Under the pieces are notes generated by a model that had not been told where the DNA came from, did not search any database, and saw only the letters and a list, made by a program, of their open reading frames with translations. This document shows, piece by piece, positions 25,644-34,046 of a stretch of 64,000 bases of DNA. The stretch lies in the NCBI GenBank assembly GCA_019637335.1, contig JAHBVV010000005.1, positions 210,366 through 274,365 on the forward strand, given 5' to 3'. The translations under genes and the position numbers were made by a program. Origin of the DNA: Candidatus Hydrogenedentota bacterium (GTDB lineage Bacteria; Hydrogenedentota; Hydrogenedentia; Hydrogenedentales; JAEUWI01). Every line of letters starts with the position of its first letter. The first letter of the stretch is position 1.

Positions 25644-26143
25644 GCCCGGACCGGCATAGACGCACCGTGGTGCTGGGCTACGGGAATCCCGGGCGGCGCG
25701 ACGACGGGCTTGGCCCGGCGGCCGCCGCGGCCCTGGAGGCGCGGCCTTTGCCGGATGTGGCCGTGGAGGCGGCGTATCAACTCAACATTGAGGACGCCGC
25801 GACGCTTGCGGAATACGGAAAGGCGATATTCGTGGATGCGGCCGTGTCGGGGCCGGAGCCCTACGAGCTGCGCCCTATAGCGCCGGCGTCCACCATCGCC
25901 TTTACCAGCCATTCGATGGATCCCGCGTCGGTGCTGGCGATATGCGAAGAAAGTTTCTGCCCCGCGCCCGAGGCCTGGGTGCTTGCGATACGGGGGTATG
26001 ATTTTGCGCTGGGGGAAGGCCTCACCCCGCGGGCCGAAGAAAACCTGAACGCCGCGCTGGACGCCGTTCGCGCGCTGCTTCAGGTCAAGGAGGACAGGAC
26101 ACATGGATGCCGCACGGCACACAAAAACCATACTGACCATTGA
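25640..26143 (+). CDS. hoxW: hydrogenase maturation endopeptidase (HoxW type)
   Basis: 167 aa. VVLGYGNPGRRDDGLGP is the HycI/HoxW motif with the nickel-sensing Asp; FVDAAVSGPEPYEL and TSHSMDPASVLAIC carry the remaining family residues, including His. It cuts the C-terminal tail of HoxH after DPCLSCATH. Its ATG overlaps the hoxH stop (ATGA), the expected coupling of protease and substrate. Upstream in-frame codons inside hoxH are not homologous and were not used. Confidence 0.93.
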   Translation: MSPDRHRRTVVLGYGNPGRRDDGLGPAAAAALEARPLPDVAVEAAYQLNIEDAATLAEYGKAIFVDAAVSGPEPYELRPIAPASTIAFTSHSMDPASVLAICEESFCPAPEAWVLAIRGYDFALGEGLTPRAEENLNAALDAVRALLQVKEDRTHGCRTAHKNHTDH

Positions 26144-26504
26144 CGACGATGCCGATATTCGCGCCGCGCTGCGGGTGGTGTTGCAGGCGGAGGGCTTCAG
26201 CGTGGGCGAGGCCGCGAGTGGCGAAGAGGGCCTGAAGGTGGCGAAGAGCATCCAGCCGGACGCCATCGTCGTGGACTTGATGATGGAGAAGGTGGACACG
26301 GGCCAGCAGGTCGTGAAGGCGCTGCGGGAGAGCGGGTATGATCGCCCGATCTATTTGCTGAGCGCGGCGGGCGATACCGTGCGCTACAACATCGATCCGC
26401 GCGCCCTGGGACTCTCCGGCATCTTCCAGAAGCCCATCGACCCGAAGTCCCTCGTGGAAACCCTGAAGGCGAAGCTGCTGCGGGACCAGGGCTCCACAGC
26501 CTGA
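26103..26504 (+). CDS. single-domain response regulator
   Basis: 133 aa, a receiver domain and nothing else. LTIDDDADIR has the acidic pocket, VVDLMMEK the phospho-acceptor Asp (about residue 56), LLSAAG the switch Ser, and FQKPID the conserved Lys. With no output domain it must act by protein contact or by phospho-relay. It overlaps the hoxW gene by 41 bp and is followed by a histidine kinase, so both belong to the hydrogenase operon. No N-terminal ribosome site is evident beyond GGAGG about 9-14 nt upstream (26088-26092). Confidence 0.9.
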   Translation: MDAARHTKTILTIDDDADIRAALRVVLQAEGFSVGEAASGEEGLKVAKSIQPDAIVVDLMMEKVDTGQQVVKALRESGYDRPIYLLSAAGDTVRYNIDPRALGLSGIFQKPIDPKSLVETLKAKLLRDQGSTA

Positions 26505-26537
26505 TCCACGGCGGCGCGCCCTCCTGGAGCCGTGCCG

Positions 26538-27998
26538 ATGCCCCTGAACCGGAATTCCGGATCGCGGATTGCTCACACACGGGAGTACCCGGTGCTCTCG
26601 AATCTGGATCTCCGGCAGCGGCTGCGGGGTCTGGTGCTGGCGCGCTTTGCCGTGGCCGCCGCGATGGTTTTCGGCGCGTTTTTCGCCCGGAACGTTGTCG
26701 GCATCGAGCAGTTGGATGTGGGCGCGCTTTGCGTGCTGGCGGCTGTGCTGTGCGGGTACAATGCCGCCGTGTACCTGGTGCTCCGCCCGTACCACCGGGA
26801 CGACGAGAGCGCCGAGGTGGCCCGTGTATTCCTCGAGCGGGTGCTGCATTTTTCCGTTGCGGCGGACTTCATCGGCCTTACCGTTGCGCTATGGCTTGTC
26901 GGCGGCCCGTACTCGCCCTTCCAGGCGTTTTTTATTTTTCACGTTATCATCGCGAGCGTGCTGCTGTCGCGCCGCGCGGCCTTTGCGCACGCGTCGGTTG
27001 CGTTCGCGTTGCTCTCTGGGCTGGTTATTGGCACGTGGTTCGGGTGGATACCCGGGCGCTACCCGGAAGGGGCGGTGGCGGCCTGCGCGGATCTTACCGG
27101 GCAGTATGTCCTGACTGTGTTGACGGTCCAGGGCCTCCTGATCATGTTGACCGCCTACCTTACGACGCACCTGGTGCACGTGCTGCGGCTGTATACCGAG
27201 CGGCTGATGGAAACCAATCAGAAACTGGAGCGGGTCTCCCGGTTGCGGCGGGATTTCCTGCATATTGCGTTGCACAACCTGCGCTCACCGGTTGGTGTCG
27301 TGAGCATGCACATGAGCAACCTGGCGCATGGCTACGGCGGCCCGCTGACCGCGGACCAGCAGCACTGGGTGGAACGATCGCAGGCCCGGCTGCACGAGCT
27401 GAGCCGTTTCCTGAACGATCTGGAATACCTCGCGGCGCTGGAGGCGGATGAGCTTGACCATCAGATGGAGCCGGTGGACCTGGGCGCGTTGGCGGCGGAG
27501 CTGGTGGAGGAAAACCGCGACCTGGCGGAAAAGTCCGGGCACACGTTGAGGATCGAGACCGGCGATGGCGCGCTCGCGGTCTCTGGTATCGCCCGCCTGA
27601 TACGCGAGGCCATCGCGAACTACATCACGAACGCGATCAAGTACACGCCGCGGGGTGGAGAGATCTCCGTTCGCGTTCTTGAGCGCGGGCAGACCGCCTG
27701 TGTGGAGGTGGAAGATACCGGGATCGGGATCGCGCCGGCGGATCAGGGGCAGCTTTTCCACGAGATGGTGCGGATCGCGCACGGGAACGCGGAGATCGGC
27801 GACGTCGCGGGGTCGGGCCTGGGGTTGTACATCGTCCAGCGCATCGCGGAGATGCACGGCGCGAAAATCGGCGTCCGCAGCCAGGTTGGCGCGGGAAGCA
27901 CGTTTTCCTTGTGCTTTCCGAAGCTGCCGGGGTTTGATGGGCGAACGGAAAACGGGTATAATACTAGAAAAGATTCGGAAGGGCGCGACCATGCATGA
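26538..27998 (+). CDS. six-helix membrane sensor histidine kinase
   Basis: 486 aa from ATG 26538 (GGAG 9 nt upstream); a GTG 6 nt earlier is possible. Six hydrophobic segments between residues about 25 and 220 form the sensor; then a short coiled coil, HisKA with ALHNLRSPVGVVSMHMS (phospho-His), and HATPase_c: N box EAIANYITNAIKYTP, G1 DTGIGIAP, G2 GSGLGLYIVQRIAEMHG. Six-helix sensors occur in redox kinases such as RegB, but the RegB heptad and redox Cys are not evident. It overlaps hypA by 8 bp, so it is translated with the hydrogenase maturation genes and may sense redox state or H2-related signals. Confidence 0.92.
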   Translation: MPLNRNSGSRIAHTREYPVLSNLDLRQRLRGLVLARFAVAAAMVFGAFFARNVVGIEQLDVGALCVLAAVLCGYNAAVYLVLRPYHRDDESAEVARVFLERVLHFSVAADFIGLTVALWLVGGPYSPFQAFFIFHVIIASVLLSRRAAFAHASVAFALLSGLVIGTWFGWIPGRYPEGAVAACADLTGQYVLTVLTVQGLLIMLTAYLTTHLVHVLRLYTERLMETNQKLERVSRLRRDFLHIALHNLRSPVGVVSMHMSNLAHGYGGPLTADQQHWVERSQARLHELSRFLNDLEYLAALEADELDHQMEPVDLGALAAELVEENRDLAEKSGHTLRIETGDGALAVSGIARLIREAIANYITNAIKYTPRGGEISVRVLERGQTACVEVEDTGIGIAPADQGQLFHEMVRIAHGNAEIGDVAGSGLGLYIVQRIAEMHGAKIGVRSQVGAGSTFSLCFPKLPGFDGRTENGYNTRKDSEGRDHA

Positions 27999-28362
27999 AT
28001 TCAGCCTTGCGGAGCGTATACTGGAGTGCGCGCTGGAAGTTTCCGGCGAGCACGGGGGCGCGGCCATCGAGCGGGTCGTGCTGGAAATTGGCGCGCTGCG
28101 GGCGGTCGTCCCGGAGTCGCTGAAGTTTGCGTTTGAGGCCGCGTCAATGGAAACCGCCGCGGAGGGCGCCCTGCTCGAATGGCGCGAAATACCGGCGGAA
28201 GTCGAATGCCGATCCTGTCTTGAAACATACTGCCCACAGGACATTGTCTGGTGCTGCCCCGGTTGCGGGGCCACGGGCGGCCGCGCTGTTCGCGGCGATG
28301 AACTTATCATAACCAGTGTGTCGTTGTCGGACACCCCCTGCCTTGAGGGGGCGATCCGGTAG
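27991..28362 (+). CDS. hypA: hydrogenase nickel chaperone HypA
   Basis: 123 aa. MHEFSLAERI with the nickel-binding Met-His-Glu start, and a zinc finger CRSC ... CCPGCGA. It delivers nickel to HoxH together with HypB. The ATG overlaps the kinase gene stop; GGAAGGG lies upstream. Confidence 0.95.
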   Translation: MHEFSLAERILECALEVSGEHGGAAIERVVLEIGALRAVVPESLKFAFEAASMETAAEGALLEWREIPAEVECRSCLETYCPQDIVWCCPGCGATGGRAVRGDELIITSVSLSDTPCLEGAIR

Positions 28363-28379
28363 TCGCAAGGAGGTGCCCC

Positions 28380-29048
28380 ATGGAAATCAATGTTGTCCAG
28401 AAGGTCATGAAAGTGAACGACGAACTGGCCGAAGCGGTCCGCAAGTCGCTCGCGGATGCCGGCGTGCTTGCCCTGAACATCATGAGTTCCCCGGGGTCCG
28501 GCAAGACTACGCTTATCGAGAAGACGCTGGCCGCGTTGAACCACTCTATCCGCGTCGGCGTGATCGAGGGGGACCCGGAGACCTCGCTTGACGCGGAACG
28601 CATCGCGAAGTACGACGTTCCGGTGACGCAGATCGAGACCGCGGGCGGTTGCCACCTGGAGGCGAATCTCGTCCAGCGCGCGCTGGCGAACTTCGACCTG
28701 CCGAATCTCGACCTGCTGATCATCGAGAATGTGGGCAACCTCGTCTGCCCGGCGAGCTTCGACCTCGGCGAGGCGGCGAAGGTGGTGATGGTGAGCACGA
28801 CGGAGGGGCACGACAAGCCCGCGAAGTATCCGAACATGTTCCGGAAGGCCGATGCGATTATCCTGAACAAAGTGGACCTGATGCCCTATGTGGACTTCAA
28901 TTTTGAGAAGTTTCGCGACTATGTGCACCAGCTGAACCCCGGCGCCCCGCTGATCGATATCTCGTGCGTCACCGGCGAGGGGCTGGACGCCTGGCTGCTG
29001 TGGATCGAAGAACGGCTCGCGCTGGAATCCGCCCAACCGGTTTCCTGA
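28380..29048 (+). CDS. hypB: hydrogenase maturation GTPase HypB
   Basis: 222 aa G3E-family GTPase: Walker A MSSPGSGKTT, the metal site GGCHLEANLV, ENVGNLVCP, and the base-recognition motif LNKVDL. It powers nickel transfer from HypA. The N-terminal His-rich nickel store and CxxCGC motif of some HypB proteins are missing, so nickel must come from elsewhere. AAGGAGG precedes the ATG. Confidence 0.96.
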   Translation: MEINVVQKVMKVNDELAEAVRKSLADAGVLALNIMSSPGSGKTTLIEKTLAALNHSIRVGVIEGDPETSLDAERIAKYDVPVTQIETAGGCHLEANLVQRALANFDLPNLDLLIIENVGNLVCPASFDLGEAAKVVMVSTTEGHDKPAKYPNMFRKADAIILNKVDLMPYVDFNFEKFRDYVHQLNPGAPLIDISCVTGEGLDAWLLWIEERLALESAQPVS

Positions 29049-29057
29049 GGGGGGCGG

Positions 29058-31361
29058 ATGCGGGCTTCGCGCACAACGCCTCCCCCGGCGCGGCGGCGCC
29101 ACCGGCTTCTCGTGCGCGGGCTCGTGCAGGGCGTGGGCTTTCGTCCCTTTGTATACCGCCTGGCGCGCGAACTCATGCTGGGCGGCTACGTGACCAACAC
29201 GGGGGCCGGCGCGTGCGTGGAGATCGAGGGGCCGGCGGCGGCCCTGGAGGCTTTTCGGGCGCGGCTCTTCGCCGAGCTTCCTCCGCCCGCCGCCATCACG
29301 GAATGCACCGTCGAGGAGATTCCGGCGGGGGCCGGCGCGGGCTTCTCGATCCTGGAGAGTGATCGCGCCGGGCGGATGCAGGCGCTGGTCCTTCCCGATA
29401 TCGCGACTTGCGCCGAGTGCCTGGCCGAAATCCGTGACCCCTCGGATCGGCGCTATCGCTATCCCTTCACCAACTGCACGCATTGCGGCCCGCGCTACAG
29501 CATTATCGAGGCGATGCCCTACGACCGCCTGTACACGACCATGGCCGACTTCACGATGTGCGCCGACTGCCGCCGGGAGTACGAGGACCCCGGCGACCGG
29601 CGCTTCCACGCGCAGCCGGTGGCCTGTCCCGCGTGCGGTCCGGCGCTTTCCCTGTGGGACCGCGACGGTACTATGGAGGCGCGGGGCGACGAAGCGCTGC
29701 GCGCCGCGGCCGCGATCCTGCGAAATGGGGGGATCCTGGCGCTGAAGGGACTCGGCGGATTTCAGTTGCTCGCCGATGCGGGCAGCGATCGCGCCGTGGC
29801 CCTGCTTCGCGAACGGAAGCGCCGAGATGCAAAGCCCTTTGCGCTGATGTACGCCGATACCGCGTTGATGGCGGCGGACTGCGCGATCGATCCGGTGCGC
29901 CTCGCGGTCATACAGTCGCCGGAGGCCCCCATCGTGCTGGCGCCATCCCGGCCGGAGGCCGCGGCGCTTCAGGCGCGCATTGCGCCGGACACGCGCTTCC
30001 TGGGCGTCATGGCGCCGTATACGCCGCTGCATCACCTGCTGCTGGCGGAGCTTTCCGGGCCCGCCGTCGCGACGAGCGGGAATCTGGACGAGGAACCCAT
30101 TTGTATTGACAACCAGGACGCGCTTTCGCGGCTCGCGGGTATCGCCGACGCGTTTCTGGTGCACGATCGCCCGATCGCGCGGCAGGTGGACGACTCCATT
30201 GTCACGGTTGTGGAGGGCGCGCCGATGCTGCTGCGCCGTGCGCGCGGGTACGCGCCGGGGCCGCTGGATTCCGCCGCGGGCGGCGAGGATGTGCTTGCGG
30301 TTGGCGCGCATTTGAAGAGCAGCGTGGCCTATCGCAAGGCCGGGACGATATTTCCGAGCCAGCATATCGGCAACCTGGAGAACGTCCTCGCACTGGACGC
30401 CTTCCGGAGCACGGCGGACAGCATGCGGCGGCTGTTCGAGGCGGCGCCCGTTCGGGTGGTCCACGATCTGCACCCGGATTACGCGAGCACGCGGCATGCG
30501 CTCGCTCTGGGGCTGCCGGCGCACGGTGTGCAACACCACTACGCGCACGTGCTCTCCTGCATGGCGGAGCACGGCCTGGAGGGGCCGGTGCTCGGGGTAT
30601 CCTGGGATGGGACGGGGTACGGTTTGGATGGTACAATATGGGGAAGCGAGTTTCTCCGTTGCACGCGTACCGGGTTTGATCGCATCGGCAGCTTGCGCCC
30701 GTTCCCGCTTCCGGGCGGCGATGCGGCGGCGCGCGCGCCCTGGCGTTGCGCGGCCAGCCTGCTCCACGGCATCGGCGCGCTGGACGTGCTGGCGAAATTC
30801 GGCCTGACGGAGACGGTTCCCGAACCGGAATGGCGCCTGGTCCGGCAGATGCTCGACCGGAAATTTAACGCGCCCGTCACCACCAGCATGGGCCGCCTCT
30901 TCGATGCCCTCGCGAGCCTCTGCGGCCTCTGCCAGCACAGCCAGTTCGAGGGCCAGGCGGCGATGCGGCTGGAGCGCGCGGCGGCGGCCTGGCATGGCCC
31001 CGCGCACCCGTTGCCCCTTCCCGCCGAAGCGGAGGGCGGGCGGATGCAGCTGGACTGGCGCGGCATGGTCGCGGAGACGGTGGCGGCCCGGCGCGCAGGT
31101 GTTCCGGCGGGCGCCATCGCCCTCGGGTTTCACGAAGCGTTGGCCGAGGCCCTCGCGCTGGTTGCGCGGGACGCGGGCCTGCCGGTGATTCTCACGGGCG
31201 GCTGTTTTCAGAATGTGTTGCTGCACGAACTGGCCCTGGCGGCCTTGAAACGGAATGATTGCCGCGTATACCGGCATGGTGCGGTTCCGCCCAATGACGG
31301 CGGAATTGCGGCCGGCCAGGCGTGGTTTCAGCCGGCTGGAGAAGAAATACCATGTGTTTAG
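29058..31361 (+). CDS. hypF: carbamoyltransferase HypF
   Basis: 767 aa with all four parts: acylphosphatase (VRGLVQGVGFRPFVYRLA, about 17-34), two zinc-finger halves (CAECLAEIRDP..., CADCRREYEDPGDRRFHAQP), the YrdC-like domain (ALKGLGGFQLLADA, KRRDAKPFALM), and the Kae1-like domain (VQHHYAHVLSCMAEH, GVSWDGTGYGLDGTIWG, GGCFQN). It makes the cyanide ligands of the NiFe site from carbamoyl phosphate with HypE. It overlaps hypC by 10 bp. Confidence 0.97.
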   Translation: MRASRTTPPPARRRHRLLVRGLVQGVGFRPFVYRLARELMLGGYVTNTGAGACVEIEGPAAALEAFRARLFAELPPPAAITECTVEEIPAGAGAGFSILESDRAGRMQALVLPDIATCAECLAEIRDPSDRRYRYPFTNCTHCGPRYSIIEAMPYDRLYTTMADFTMCADCRREYEDPGDRRFHAQPVACPACGPALSLWDRDGTMEARGDEALRAAAAILRNGGILALKGLGGFQLLADAGSDRAVALLRERKRRDAKPFALMYADTALMAADCAIDPVRLAVIQSPEAPIVLAPSRPEAAALQARIAPDTRFLGVMAPYTPLHHLLLAELSGPAVATSGNLDEEPICIDNQDALSRLAGIADAFLVHDRPIARQVDDSIVTVVEGAPMLLRRARGYAPGPLDSAAGGEDVLAVGAHLKSSVAYRKAGTIFPSQHIGNLENVLALDAFRSTADSMRRLFEAAPVRVVHDLHPDYASTRHALALGLPAHGVQHHYAHVLSCMAEHGLEGPVLGVSWDGTGYGLDGTIWGSEFLRCTRTGFDRIGSLRPFPLPGGDAAARAPWRCAASLLHGIGALDVLAKFGLTETVPEPEWRLVRQMLDRKFNAPVTTSMGRLFDALASLCGLCQHSQFEGQAAMRLERAAAAWHGPAHPLPLPAEAEGGRMQLDWRGMVAETVAARRAGVPAGAIALGFHEALAEALALVARDAGLPVILTGGCFQNVLLHELALAALKRNDCRVYRHGAVPPNDGGIAAGQAWFQPAGEEIPCV

Positions 31362-31609
31362 CCGTACCCGGTGAAATTCTCGAAATAACCGAAGAGGATC
31401 CGCTTGCGCGGCAGGCGAAGGTGAGCTTCGGCGGCTTGGTGAAGCCCGTGTCGCTGGCCCTGCTTCCCGAGGCGTGTGCGGGGGAATACGTGCTGGTGCA
31501 CGCGGGCGTCGCCATCAGTGTGGTCGACGCGGAGGAAGCTGAGAAGACCCTGGAGTACCTCCGCGAGATCGACGAACTGAACGAGCTGGAAGACGGGGCC
31601 TCCCCATGA
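31352..31609 (+). CDS. hypC: hydrogenase maturation chaperone HypC
   Basis: 85 aa starting MCLAVPGEI; the Cys after processed Met carries the Fe(CN)2CO unit to HoxH with HypD. The domain ends in a helical tail ([15 protein letters not shown]). The true start lies inside the hypF frame; the stop overlaps hypD by ATGA. Confidence 0.96.
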   Translation: MCLAVPGEILEITEEDPLARQAKVSFGGLVKPVSLALLPEACAGEYVLVHAGVAISVVDAEEAEKTLEYLREIDELNELEDGASP

Positions 31610-32721
31610 AGTACATGGACGAATACCGCGACCGCGATGCGATCCTGCGTCTCGCCGAGGCGATCCGACGGACCGTGACCCGGCCGCACGCGATCATGGA
31701 GATCTGCGGCGGCCAGACCCATGCCATCGTCCGCTTCGGGCTGGATCAGCTGCTGCCGGACGAAGTCACGCTGGTGCACGGGCCGGGGTGCCCGGTTTGC
31801 GTTACGCCGGTCGAGATGATCGACAAGGCGATCGCGCTCGCCGCCATGCCCGATGTGATCCTGTGCACCTTTGGCGACATGATGCGGGTGCCGGGCTCCG
31901 AGCACGACCTCCTGGGCATCAAGGCGCGCGGCGGCGACGTGCGGTTCGTGTATTCGCCGCTGGACGCGGTGAAGGTGGCGGAGGAAAACCCGGGCAGGCA
32001 GGTGGTGTTCTTCGGCATTGGCTTCGAGACGACGGCGCCGGCGAACGCGCTGGCGGTGAAAACGGCCGCCGCGCGACAGCTCCGGAATTTTTCCATGCTC
32101 GTGTCGCTCGTGCTCGTACCGCCGGCCATGGAGGCGATCCTGTCGGCGGAGCGTTGCGCGGTCAACGGCTTCCTCGGGCCGGGGCACGTCTGCACGATCA
32201 TGGGCAGCGAGGAATACGAGCCCATCGCGCGGAAATACCGCGTGCCCATCGTGATCAGCGGCTTCGAACCGCTGGACCTGCTCCTGGGCATTCACATGTG
32301 CGTGAAGCAACTGGAAGCGGGCCGATGTGACGTGGAGAACCAGTACGCGCGGTCGGTGGCGCGGGCGGGCAATGCGGCCGCGCGCGCGCTGCTCCAGGAG
32401 GTTTTCGAGATCAGCCCGCAACAATGGCGCGGCCTGGGCCCGATTCCCGCCAGCGGAATGCGCCTGTCGGAGGCGTACCGCGATTTCGACGCGGAGGGGC
32501 GCTTTGAACTGGCGGGCGTGGTCGCGCGCGAGTCCGAGGAGTGTATCAGCGGGGAAATCCTGCAGGGGCTGAAGAAGCCGTGTGACTGCCCGGCCTTCGG
32601 GACGCGCTGCACGCCGGATCGCCCGCTGGGCGCCCCGATGGTGTCGAGCGAAGGGGCCTGCTCGGCCTACCACCGCTACCGCCCGGCCCTCGCGCCGGCC
32701 CAGACGGGAGAATGCGCATGA
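31606..32721 (+). CDS. hypD: hydrogenase maturation factor HypD
   Basis: 371 aa. [22 protein letters not shown] with the redox Cys pair, GFETTAP, and the C-terminal 4Fe-4S ligands in [20 protein letters not shown]. It is the scaffold on which HypC and HypE assemble the Fe(CN)2CO unit. Normal length for the family; ATGA overlaps join it to hypC and hypE. Confidence 0.97.
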   Translation: MKYMDEYRDRDAILRLAEAIRRTVTRPHAIMEICGGQTHAIVRFGLDQLLPDEVTLVHGPGCPVCVTPVEMIDKAIALAAMPDVILCTFGDMMRVPGSEHDLLGIKARGGDVRFVYSPLDAVKVAEENPGRQVVFFGIGFETTAPANALAVKTAAARQLRNFSMLVSLVLVPPAMEAILSAERCAVNGFLGPGHVCTIMGSEEYEPIARKYRVPIVISGFEPLDLLLGIHMCVKQLEAGRCDVENQYARSVARAGNAAARALLQEVFEISPQQWRGLGPIPASGMRLSEAYRDFDAEGRFELAGVVARESEECISGEILQGLKKPCDCPAFGTRCTPDRPLGAPMVSSEGACSAYHRYRPALAPAQTGECA

Positions 32722-33773
32722 ACGGCAAGCCCGCGCCCGCGATCGCGTGTCCCCTGCCACTTCCCGACCAGGGACACATCACCCTGGCGCACGGCGGCGG
32801 CGGCACGCGCATGCACGACCTGCTGGAGCGCGTGTTCCTGAAGCGGTTCCGGAACGAACTGGGCGACGGCCAGACCGACGCCGCCACGATCGCCGTGGGC
32901 GAAGGCCGGTTGGCCTTTACGACGGATTCCTTCGTGGTCGATCCCCCCTTCTTTCCCGGGGGCGATATCGGATCGCTCGCAGTGCACGGCACGGTCAACG
33001 ATCTGGCGATGGCCGGCGCGGAGCCGCGCTACCTGTCCGCCGCGTTCATTCTGGAGGAGGGCTTCGAACTGGCGCGGCTGGAGCAGGTGGCGGATTCGAT
33101 GCAGGCGGCGGCGCTCGCGGCCGGGGTCCAGATCGTGACGGGGGACACCAAGGTCATCGAGCGGCAGCGCGGCGGCGGCATCTACATCAACACGGCGGGC
33201 ATCGGCGTGGTTCGGCCTGGCGTGGCGCTGGGTCCGGGCGCCATTCAGTCGGGAGACCGCGTGATCATCAACGGCGATCTCGGCCGGCATGGCATGGCGA
33301 TCATGACCATGCGCGCGGGCTTCGACGTGGATACACCCATCGAAAGCGATTCGGCGGCGCTGTGGCCCGAGGTGAAGGCCCTGCTCGACGCGGGCATCGC
33401 GGTGCATTGCCTGCGCGACCTGACCCGGGGCGGCCTCGCAAGCGCGCTGAACGAACTCAGCGCGTCGTCCGGGCGGGCGATACACATTGCCGAGGACCGG
33501 GTCCCGGTGTTGCCCGCCGTGCGCGGGGTCTGCGAGATTCTCGGCTTCGATCCGCTGCACGTGGCGAATGAGGGGCGCTTCGCGGCGATCGTGGCGCCGG
33601 AGGATGCGGCGCGGGCGGTGGCGATTTTAAGTGCGCTGCACCCGGACGCGCCCGCGGCGGACATCGGCGCGGTGACGGACGCGGCGGAGCGGCGGGTGAC
33701 GTTGGAAAGTGTGATCGGGGTGACGCGGGTGCTGGATATGCTGAGCGGGGAGCAGTTGCCCCGGATTTGTTGA
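32718..33773 (+). CDS. hypE: carbamoyl dehydratase HypE
   Basis: 351 aa PurM-like ATPase: [60 protein letters not shown]. It ends in PRIC, the flexible tail whose Cys holds the thiocyanate intermediate. ATG 32718 (ATGA with hypD, CGGGAG 7 nt upstream) is preferred to 32712, where the site would be too close. Last gene of the hydrogenase run; the 81-bp repeat array follows 30 bp later. Confidence 0.97.
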   Translation: MNGKPAPAIACPLPLPDQGHITLAHGGGGTRMHDLLERVFLKRFRNELGDGQTDAATIAVGEGRLAFTTDSFVVDPPFFPGGDIGSLAVHGTVNDLAMAGAEPRYLSAAFILEEGFELARLEQVADSMQAAALAAGVQIVTGDTKVIERQRGGGIYINTAGIGVVRPGVALGPGAIQSGDRVIINGDLGRHGMAIMTMRAGFDVDTPIESDSAALWPEVKALLDAGIAVHCLRDLTRGGLASALNELSASSGRAIHIAEDRVPVLPAVRGVCEILGFDPLHVANEGRFAAIVAPEDAARAVAILSALHPDAPAADIGAVTDAAERRVTLESVIGVTRVLDMLSGEQLPRIC

Positions 33774-33803
33774 GGGGTGTTGTGGTTGATGGAGGGGGGT
33801 GGC

Positions 33804-34046
33804 TTTTTGGGGTACAGCCTCGGGCGGGGGTGTTTGTGGTTGTTGGAAGGGTTGGGGTGGTATTTCCGCCCGATGCAGTCCCCCTTTTTGGGGTGCAGCC
33901 ACGGGCGGGAGTGCTTGTGGTTGTTGGAAGGGTTGGGGTGGTATTTCCGCCCGATGCAGTCCCCCTTTTTGGGGTACAGCCACGGGCGGGGGTGCTTGTG
34001 GTTGTTGGAAGGGTTGGGGTGGTATTTCCGCCCGATGCAGTCCCCC
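33804..34046. repeat. three exact-period 81-bp tandem repeats with hairpin ends
   Basis: Units at 33804-33884, 33885-33965 and 33966-34046, differing at only a few bases. Each starts TTTTTGGGGTACAGCC(T/A)CGGGC and ends GCCCGATGCAGTCCCC; the two ends are imperfect inverted repeats (GGGG.ACAGCCTCGGGC against GGGGACTGCATCGGGC), so each unit can fold into a hairpin. The array ends on the first base of the sucrose-phosphate synthase stop codon. It lies between the convergent hypE and synthase genes and may act as terminator-like structure. A related diverged copy lies in the PFOR-rnfC gap. Confidence 0.93.

Noticed and set aside
27285..31277. A 1330-codon open frame on the minus strand opposite hyp and kinase genes
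   Set aside because: It mirrors real genes with clear family motifs on the plus strand; the GC-rich third positions keep the opposite frame open. The translation is Arg/His/Pro-rich with no recognisable domain.
33804..34046. CRISPR or coding repeat protein
   Set aside because: 81-bp units follow each other directly with no unique spacers; the plus frame through them lacks a start with ribosome site and runs into the antisense of the sucrose-phosphate synthase gene.
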